Shown here: positions 56,336 to 64,000 of the stretch, one piece after another
How the letters are laid out: every line of letters begins with the position of its first letter
How positions within the stretch are numbered: the first letter of the stretch is position 1
Source of the DNA: Hymenopus coronatus
Lineage: Eukaryota > Arthropoda > Insecta > Mantodea > Hymenopodidae
Assembly: GCA_030762935.1 (NCBI GenBank)
Contig: CM060884.1
Coordinates: 75,962,696 to 76,026,695 of the forward strand
DNA length: 64,000 nt
Reading direction: 5' to 3'
Program-made: the position numbers and the translations under genes
Notes under the pieces: model-generated
Databases searched by the model: none
Seen by the model: only the letters and a program-made list of their open reading frames with translations
Told to the model about the DNA's origin: nothing

Positions 56336-56977
56336 CAGGTGGGGCGGGTTCGTGCCCGGGTACTGGTTATTTGTATTGGGATTGGTGTGGGTGGTCTAGC
56401 TCAGGGTTTATAGTAATATGCAAACGCTTTCAGGTTGTGGCGAGACACACGCGCTTTATTTAGTTCGGCCTTTCTCCGCTGTCGAACACACGCGTATTCC
56501 TCCTGATTTTCCATTATGGAATTACACGTTACCCGCCCGCGACTATTATTAGTATGATGCAATTAGTATGATGTTCCGAACTCCTTTCAATATGAAAATA
56601 ACTATATCCCTCTCTTTCACAGGTAGCCTGTCCGGCTCCACCTGGACCCGAAATATCACATCTTGGTTCTGCCGCTTCTGTGCGCCAAGTGCCTCAAACA
56701 TTTTCCCCTGAACAGCGAGCATTGTTTTCTGTCCCCTCGGGTAGTGCATTCTCAACCCTTTACCCTCGGCTCAATGCACGGACATAACGGTATCTTGTGC
56801 AACCAGCTCGTGACAACTCGGCCACCTATATGTGTTGCAAGTCTTTCTACTCTTCCCATTTTCACTGTACATTTATATTTTCCCTTCTTGGTATAATTTG
56901 AATTATTAGCTATGATTTATCTTTCCCTTCTGAATAACTCTTTGCCCCGTGACAAGACATGTACTGTCTCACGGGCC
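56336..56977. repeat. Rep-B copy 2, inserted in Rep-A
   Basis: B-box-like GCGGGTTCGTGCCCGGG at the left edge. The minus strand contains an open frame (56755-56549) reading QDVIFRVQVEPDRLPVKERD, partly matched in copy 1. Rep-A sequence stops at 56335 and resumes near 56978 (CCAAAGCTAAAGTCAAATC). About 640 bp. Confidence 0.55.
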
Positions 56978-57674
56978 AAAGCTAAAGTCAAATCTTTTAA
57001 AAGCCGATTGTAATGTGAACAATTGAAGTTCGGTAAACTTTGCATTTCCAGAGAGAGAGAGAGAGGGAGAGAGACAGAGAGATAGAGGTATGAAAAGAAA
57101 GGGACCCCGTTTGAGAACATGCGTATGTTTAAAATTGAAACCAACAACAAGGAATATCTCGGACACGATCAACTCTGCAACAAAAATGTAAAGGACTTAA
57201 ATTTTGTGTTTTAACGAGATCTATATTTTTTGTGTAGTAAGTTTTTGTATATCTCTCCCACGGTTTACCAGTTATACAAAGTACCTCATCCAAAATGAAA
57301 AGTTCTTCATAAAATTGAATATATACATTTTATTTGTCATGTAAATATCTTTAATATACAACATTTTAATTAACATTGTTAGTCATTTTTGAGAAAATCA
57401 AAGTTTTGGAAATTTTTACCATATAAAGGGCAGTTTGATGAATAAAGATTTTCTTCAAAATCTTTGTATCGTAACCCTCGAAGATATTAAACTTAGGTAC
57501 CAAGTTTGGTTTTATACCGACTTTTCGTTTTGAGTTGTGTTTACGGACACACACACACGGACCTTTCTATAAAGTGTTTTATACAGGTCATCCTAAAACG
57601 TGTATTTCCGATAACAATTCGTTATTGAATGTTTGTGTGAAGTGGAATACCTTTTCTACCGAGTAGAGAAAATA
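56978..57674 (+). mobile_element. Rep-A, continuation after Rep-B to its 3' end
   Basis: From the GCTAAAGTCAAATC block through a (GA)n tract at 57051-57080 to the eroded TIR and GAGTAGAGAAAATAAAAA. Together with 56216-56335 it makes one copy. Confidence 0.75.
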
Positions 57675-58005
57675 AAAATCTGATGTATTCCGTTCACATG
57701 AACTTCCCTCCCTATTATGCAAAAGGCCGCGGCGGGGCGAAGTGGCCTCTCGTCAACGGCTCGGGTTCGATCCCAGGAGACCGCATGTGGACAAAGCAGT
57801 GCAGTAGAAGGTTTTCTCCGGGCTCTCAAGTTTCGCCCGTCTTCCGCTGGTGCTCCATCTTTATTCCGTGTAGCCTGCAGTGCCATCTGTAGTAAAAGTA
57901 GGCGTTAAACACTATACAAATATTTTGCAAGAAATTAATCTTTCAAAAGCTTATTCCAGCATCCACTTCGACATGATCAGCAACAGACATTGTCTTACTA
58001 CGGGA
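57675..58005 (+). repeat. Rep-A 5' fragment split by SINE-C
   Basis: The start ATCTGATGTATTCCGTTCAC begins directly after the previous copy's end. Broken by SINE-C at 57723 and resumed at 57921 with TATTTTGCAAGAAATTAATC to GACATTGTCTTACTACGG. Confidence 0.68.
57723..57920 (+). mobile_element. SINE-C copy with target duplication
   Basis: Head GGCCGCGGCGGGGCGAAGTG, B-box GGTTCGATCCC, body GGTTTTCTCCGGGCTCTCAA, tail GTAGTAAAAGTAGGCGTTAA. Flanked by TATTATGCAA (57713-57722) and TATTTTGCAA (57921-57930). Confidence 0.75.
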
Positions 58006-58556
58006 GTGTCGAGATAATGCCGTAGTTCCGCGCATGCGCACTGTCTCTCTGTCCACTGAAGCCACATCATGTTGTGTTTACAGTTGATAGTGAACGTTCA
58101 AATAATTTCTGATCCCGCCAACTATAATGTATATTAGTAATACGATTTTTTGAAATGTTAAGTCAGCTGAATTTCATCGTCAACTTGTATACGTTTACGG
58201 TTAAAATTTAATGACAGATGGAATGTGAGGGACTGGGTTAGGCTATTTAATGATGGATGATCCAAAGTTCATGACTAAGTGCGGAGTTGGCAGTCTTCTG
58301 TTGTCTGATGGTTTGGTCAATAATTGAAAGAGGCAATTCGTGAATAAGAATGCTTTGTGAACATTGAGCAGTGGTTGTCTTCACTGACGGCAGCTTTGTT
58401 TGAAGAGCGATACACCGCTATAACCAACGTCTGGCAACTATGTCGGAAAATAGGTTAAGGAATGCTTTTTAATGCCCAAATAAATGTTGTGAAAACAAAT
58501 ATTTCAGGTATTCTTTTTCCAAACGGGTACCCACTTTCACGCCATGCACTTTGTGT
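58006..58556. other. Possible decayed mariner C-terminus
   Basis: 58370-58450 reads in broken frames like a mariner C-terminal stretch (QWLSSLTAALFEE, then HRYNQRLATMSEN). No catalytic motif is visible. The rest is unassigned. Confidence 0.3.
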
Positions 58557-58614
58557 ACCTTGTAAGCAGAAGGAAAATAAGGCAATACGCTAGGCTAAAA
58601 CGATAGTCAATTTT

Positions 58615-58805
58615 TACTTTCTCTACACGTACTATGTACATAGTGTATAGAGAATGTGTTGTATTGCACTCAAAAATTCAATACAGAGATTTCACCGGAA
58701 ATATATGTTTTAGGGTCCTCTGTATCCAAAACAAAAGGTCCCTGTGTGAGTGTGTGTGTGTGAACAAGATAACTCAAAAATGCAAACTCAGTAAAATACC
58801 AAATT
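58615..58805 (-). repeat. Rep-A reverse TIR fragment
   Basis: Well-kept hairpin TTTCTCTACACGTACTATGT and TIR to the CAGTAAAATACCAAATTTC block, where mariner C begins. A forward scrap (58557-58612) precedes it. Confidence 0.75.
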
Positions 58806-59472
58806 TCATGGCCCATCTGCTCCTGCGTTTGTAACCATTTACAATTGGATAAATGAATGTAAACGTGGCCGTACATCCACAAATGATGAACATCGTTCCG
58901 GACGTCAGTAGAAGTGATTTCCTCCGAAATGATTGACAAAAGCAAGGACGTGAACGACGAATCATAGTAGAGGTCACAGGCATATCACAAGGTACAGTGT
59001 TCTCAACGTTACACCAAAAATTAGGTCTGACAAAGGTCACGGCAAGATGGGTGCCGCGTTTGATCTCAATGGAGAACAAATACATTCATGTGATCGATTC
59101 GGAAGTTGGCTTGGTACCTTTGCGCCACACTCCTGACGAGTTTCTGCGTCAATACATAACTGTGGAGGAATTATGGTTATACTACTACACTCCAGAGACT
59201 AAAGTGCAGTGGAAAAGCCTCCATCCGGCAAAGAAAAAGATTCTGTTCATCAAGACAATGCAAGCGTGCACACCTGCGTAGTTTTGATGGCGAATGATTT
59301 ATTGTTTATATATCTTGTATACATATATAACTCTGCCACCGGGTGATACCCACTTGCAGAAAAATAAATGCATACATACATACATACATACTTACATACA
59401 TTTATACATACATACCTACCTACCTACCTACCTACCTACCTACCTACTTACTTACTTACTTACATACATACA

Positions 59473-59503
<31 letters not shown>

Positions 59504-60107
59504 CATACATACATACTTACATACATACATACTTACATACATACATGCATACATGCATACATGCATACATACATGCATACATACATGCATACATACATGC
59601 ATACATGCATACATACATACATACATACATACATGCATACATACATACATACATACATACATACATACATACACACTTACATACATACATACATACATAC
59701 ATACATTATGGGGATATACAAGGTTAAAGCGATACTCAAATCCTGTAAAAACTGGCTGCATTGTGATGTTTTAAATTCGGTTCTCTTTGCATGACCATGA
59801 CTAAAAATAAAAATTGAGGAATTCAGGTTCGAATTACTCAACATACACCAGACTTGGCCCCCAGTGACCTCTTTTGTTTCCCAACTTGTAAAAGTGGCAC
59901 GGCGGAAAGCGATTTACGTATAACGAAAAGAGCATCTCCCACACAGATGCCTATTTTGAGGACCTTCCGAAAGCACACCTAATAGAAGGCTTAAAGCAGT
60001 TGGCAAGGTGTCTTGAGCTAAAAGGAAATTAAGTTATAAAATAAAAAAGTTTACCACAGAAATGCTTTTTCTATCTTCTTCTAAGAAGTTATTGAACATC
60101 CCTCGTA
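58806..60107 (+). mobile_element. Mariner C copy, interrupted
   Basis: 58806-59290 encodes, in broken frames, the first helix-turn-helix end (SAPAFVTIYNWINECKRGRT), the first catalytic region (ITVEELWLYYYTPET, where Asp is Glu) and the second motif (HQDNASVHTC). It resumes at about 59817 with FRFELLNIHQTW- and SPDLAPSD-like codons in shifted frames and ends with CATCCCTCGTA at 60107. The 59300-59815 insert holds a tetranucleotide array and a Rep-A scrap. Confidence 0.72.
59368..59708. repeat. (ATAC)n-type tetranucleotide array
   Basis: About 340 bp of CATA/CCTA/CTTA/CATG tetranucleotides. A one-frame slip of a 4-bp unit opens three plus-strand and some minus-strand frames (Tyr-Ile-His-Thr repeats). 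These frames are not genes. Confidence 0.95.
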
Positions 60108-60496
60108 TAGAGAGATATGCTCCTTGATCAGAGAAAGCTTTACTCACAGCTTCCCTGTTCCATATTCCTTGTAATCAACACGTATCCTATCTGATGGGAA
60201 GTTTTGATCACGTGCTCCAATAACGACATCAGCGCTCTCTGTGATTAATTCATTTCTATGGGGTTGGCTCAACGTTACTAACCGGCTATGGATTTTATAA
60301 AGAAAATAAATAAATTAACAAAAGAATTTCAGGAAAAATGCGTAGAGTTATTCAGGTAATACAAAATAATTTAGAAAATAATGCATTGGGAAAAATTTAG
60401 AGAAAGAACGAAAGCAATATAAATTATTTTTGGAAAGGAGCTAGGGATTTGCAGGTACGCACAGAAATACAAAACTTGTTCAGAAACTTATGGGAA
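60108..60496. other. No gene seen
   Basis: Unassigned spacer between mariner C and Rep-A. Confidence 0.45.
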
Positions 60497-61378
60497 AAAT
60501 CTGATGTGTTCCATTCATGTTTCTCTACATGTCTGCAACAAATTATTATTAAAAAGCTTATGTTTCTATTACTTCATGCTAATCGAGAAAAAAATAGCAG
60601 AAATAGTCTTATTACTTGCTTCCTTGTAAGTAGAAACGAAATCCGGGAGTGCCGTAGGTTAAAGTGATAGTCAAAACCTGGTTGCTATGTGAATGAAGTT
60701 CCTTTGTTTGTATGGGCAGGAGTTGACAAAAGTATAAGTATACTTTGCATAAAAGTGTAAGTTTTTAAAGGTGAAATCAAAAACAAGAAATATCTCAAAA
60801 ACGATCAATTCCATGAAAAAATGCATATAACATAAACTTTCAGTTTTAAAGTGCTCTACATTTCTTAGTCTGGTAAGTTTTTTCCATCTCTTTCGGTTTA
60901 GCAGTTATGCAAAATTACATAAAATTCGTCCAGAATAAAGTAGTCTTCAGAGGATATTCCCAGAAAATTTATGATATACATTTTATTTGGTAAGCAAATA
61001 TCCTTAATATATGATATTTTAATCAAAATCGTTACATCCATTTTTTAGAAAATGAAAATTTTCGAAAAAAGTTCCATGTAAAGGATAATTTGGGGTGGGG
61101 GATTTTTCTCAATACCTTCGTGTCGCATCGCTGGAAGATACTAAACTTAAATACCAAGTTTGGTATTTTACCGACTTTTCGTTTTTGAGCTATCATGTTC
61201 ACAGACACACGGACACACACACACGCACACACACATGGATCTTTTTGTGAAAATGCTTTTTTTGGATACACGGGATCCTAAAACATATATTTCCGGTGAA
61301 ATCTCGGTATCGAATTTTTTGGTGGAGTCCAATACCTTTTCTATACACTATGTACATATTACGTGTAGAGAAAGTAAA
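60497..61378 (+). mobile_element. Rep-A, near full-length, first of a tandem pair
   Basis: From ATCTGATGTGTTCCATTCAT to TACGTGTAGAGAAAGTAAAA. All landmarks kept. Confidence 0.82.
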
Positions 61379-61703
61379 AATCTGATGTGATCCATTCACA
61401 TGACTTTCTCTACACCTCTCCAACAAATTATTGTTAAGCAGCTTATGTTTCTATTTACTTCATGCTAATTGAGAAAAAATTAGCAGAAATAGTCTTATTA
61501 CTTATTTGGACGTAAAAGGGAAATAAGGGAGTAGCATAGGTTAAAGTGATAGTCAAAAGCTGGTTGCTATGTAACTGAAGTTCCTTTGTTTGTATGGACA
61601 GGAGTTGACAAATTCCTGTATGAGAAAAGCGTAAGTTTTTAAAGATGCAACCAAAAATAAGGAATATCTAAAAAAATTATCAACTCCAATTGTGTGTTTT
61701 AAC
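61379..61703 (+). mobile_element. Rep-A, 5' part, second of a tandem pair
   Basis: ATCTGATGTGATCCATTCAC starts with no spacer after the preceding copy's end. Stops at CTCCAATTGTGTGTTTTAAC. Confidence 0.78.
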
Positions 61704-61949
61704 GTTGCATACTCTCCTAGACAGATTTTGTGGAACTACAATTCAGACAGATTTCCGGCACTACAGAATATCGTGAACAATATGATAAATGCTTACAAAA
61801 TACATGCCCTGTTCTACCGCTAGTTGTGGTAACGTGATCTTCCTGCTTTTCTATATCAGCTCCTCCACGCGGGTTGTGTTCAATCTGTGGAAGCCGTGCT
61901 GGGTCGAACACCGCAATCCTCATCAGGGATGTTTTCTCTTTAAAAGTTT
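61704..61949. other. Unassigned sequence upstream of the 24-bp array
   Basis: Includes a 68-codon minus-strand frame (61923-61717; MRIAVFDPARLPQIEHNPRG onward) that I do not recognise. Confidence 0.35.
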
Positions 61950-62010
61950 GAATTTTTGGGTGAAAATTCGTTTAGGGAGGAAGGGCCTTTCTTTTATTTT
62001 ACTCAAATTA

Positions 62011-63089
62011 CCCCTCATCAACCAATCCAATTCACCCCTCATCAACCATCCAATACACCCGTCATTAACCAATCCAATTCTCCCCTCATCAACCAATCCA
62101 ATTCACCCCTCATCAATCATCCAATTCACTCCGCATCAACCAATCCAATTCTCCCCTCATCAACCAATCCAATTCACCCCTCATCAATCATCCAATTCAC
62201 TCCGCATCAACCAATCCAATTCACCCCTCATCAACCAATCACTCCGCATCAACCAATCTAATTCACTCATCATCAACCAATCCAAATCACCCCTCATCAA
62301 TCAATCTAATTCACTCCGCATCAACCAATCCAATTCTGCCCTCATCAACCAATACAATTCACTCCTCATCAACCAATCCAATTTACCCTCATCAACCAAT
62401 CCAATTCACTCCTCATCAACCAATCTAATTTACCCTCATCAACCAATCCAATTCACTCCTCATCAACCAATCCAATTCACTCCTCATCAACCAATCCCAT
62501 TCACCTTCCATCAACCAATCCAATTCACTCCTCATTAACCAAACCAATTCACTCCTCATCAACCAATCCAATTCACCCTTCATCAACCAACCCAATTCAC
62601 TCTTCATCAACCAATCCCATTCACCTTCCTTCAACCAATCCAATTCACTCATCAACCAATCCAATTCACTCCTCATCAACCAATCCCATTCACCTTCCAT
62701 CAACCAATCCAATTCACTCCTCATTAACCAAACCAATTCACCTCTCATCGACTAATCCAATTCACTCCTCATCAACCAATCCAATTCACTCCTCATTAAC
62801 CATTCCAATTCACCCCTCATCAATCAATCCAATTCACTCCTCATTAACCAAACCAATTCACTCCTCATCAACCAATCCAATTCACTCTTCATCAACCAAT
62901 CCAATTCACTCCTCATCAACCAATCCCATTCACCTTCCATCAACCAATCCAATGCACTCCTCATCAACCAATCCCATTCACCTTCCATCAACCAATCCAA
63001 TTCACTCCTCATTAACCAATCCAATTCAGCTCTCATCAATCATTCCAATTCACCTCTCATCAATCAATCCAATTCACCTCTCATCAACC
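62011..63089. repeat. 24-bp minisatellite, about 45 units
   Basis: Consensus unit ATCAACCAATCCAATTCACT + CCTC. Because 24 is a multiple of three, each frame repeats an 8-residue word: plus-strand NQSNSPLI-like, minus-strand LDWLMRSE-like. Three minus-strand or plus-strand frames of 70-250 codons arise this way. Variants with CCCATTCACCTTCCATC recur at 62496, 62685, 62925 and 62973. Confidence 0.95.
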
Positions 63090-64000
63090 GGCCACAAACT
63101 TTCGACACCATTGTGCGACATGTTGGCGAGACATTACATTCTGTCCAAAAACTCTATCAGCTGTCGGTGAACATCATCGAATAGCAGAGCAGATATTTTC
63201 TCGAGACCAGTTTTCCAAACGAGTCGCCATTTGTGTTTCGCTTGCAGTAGCGCTGTAGGTGGCAGTTATCAACAACATGTATTAGAATTAGCGCACACTA
63301 CTAATTTCGCTGTGAAAGACGAAACACCACGAATATGGGCCTGGTAACCTCAGTTTCTGAACATATCTCGTAATAAGAAAGAAAGAGTTATGTTCGCGAC
63401 TGTACCCGCAGGTAATGAGGTTGTTCCTGTAGGATGAAAGCAAGGCCGGGATTATCGCACGAACTGCACGTAAAGTTTGCAGCAGCAGTAATGACGGTTT
63501 ATGTTCGCCGCGAAACGCTTGCCAGAGCGGTTAGTAAATTTTAACAAGTGAACTGTATACGCTAGAAGCTCAACCCGGGGCAGATTTGTACGAAAAAAGG
63601 TGCACTCTTAGTTTCCGCATGAATTTGCTGCTGAAGAACTCCTAATGTTTAATTCAAAGGCATAAAAGCAAACGCACTCTGTTTAATACTCCGAGAGAAT
63701 GAAGCTCAAATTTCCTGAAACTTAGGTTTTGATGTCCTAACAAAAACGCTTGGAGTAAAAACGTTTGACATTTTAATAATATTAAATACCAGAGGTGCAA
63801 GATGATACATATGTGAAATTTGGAAAAGGTACATTATGTAACACATCGTGTTGAAGTGTATCTGCACCAGTTATTATACATAATAATGTGGTATTTTTAT
63901 CACGTGACACTATTCTAGATTTCATGGCTATTTATACAGCGTCATTTATATTGAACTGATCCACTTCCTTCTTTAATTATTCCGTTGGAAATTCATTCAA
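63090..64000. other. No gene seen
   Basis: Unassigned sequence to the window edge, without repeat landmarks or an internal ORF of 60 codons (63090-63170 holds the end of a frame from the array). Confidence 0.45.

Noticed and set aside
59294..59794. 166-codon ORF rich in Tyr-Ile-His-Thr
   Set aside because: It is a frame through a tetranucleotide microsatellite; three overlapping frames and the opposite strand are equally open.
61789..62538. 249-codon ORF, the longest in the window
   Set aside because: Most of it is the 24-bp minisatellite read in one frame; the non-repeat start has no recognisable domain.

Overview
The window reads as intergenic or intronic DNA from a repeat-rich animal genome, most likely an insect. 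I see no convincing host gene. The reasons are several mariner-type transposase remnants, a 5'-truncated non-LTR retrotransposon, a Penelope-like fragment, many tRNA-headed SINEs, AT-rich composition, micro- and minisatellites, and no bacterial gene layout. A cockroach or termite-like genome is a guess I cannot test here.

One dispersed family, called Rep-A here, fills roughly 40% of the window by my reading. It lies in both orientations, in more than 40 pieces. I define its forward (+) sense as starting at TCTGATGTGTTCCATTCACA and ending at ACGTGTAGAGAAAGT. Comparing copies suggests the complete unit is about 0.95 kb, with about 100-120 bp terminal inverted repeats (TIRs). The outer 35 bp of each TIR is itself a near-palindrome around GTACTATGTACATAGT. 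Most copies have lost one TIR. The best complete units are 32781-33748 (+), 12450-13391 (-) and 8608-9449 (+). No transposase belonging to it is visible.

Other layers lie on top. Mariner A has copies at 1-1114, 29149-30500, 36228-37010 and 49818-50563 and a fragment at 11310-11501. A different mariner, B, at 37012-38100 abuts A copy 3 at a TA. A third mariner group, C, lies at 25020-25672 and 58806-60107, with an inverted-duplicated copy at 41365-42055. A LINE fragment at 45779-47195 sits inside a Rep-A copy, flanked by a 16-bp target-site duplication. A Penelope-like 3' end at 35643-36015 carries a hammerhead-ribozyme-like motif. At least six SINE groups (A-G) are present, several with visible target-site duplications inside Rep-A. 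A 0.64-0.95 kb repeat with a tRNA-like B-box at one end (Rep-B) occurs twice. An inverted pair near 19.2-19.9 kb and 24.4-25.0 kb shares promoter-like motifs and a short protein-like frame.

Two large tandem arrays stand out. One has 26 units of 50 bp at 20551-21848 and appears to have grown inside a Rep-A TIR. The other has about 45 units of 24 bp at 62011-63089, and its leader sequence recurs with a single-unit-like end at 53507-53582. Every recognised transposase or reverse-transcriptase frame is broken, so nothing here looks able to move on its own. The nesting order suggests Rep-A is older than the LINE and several SINEs.
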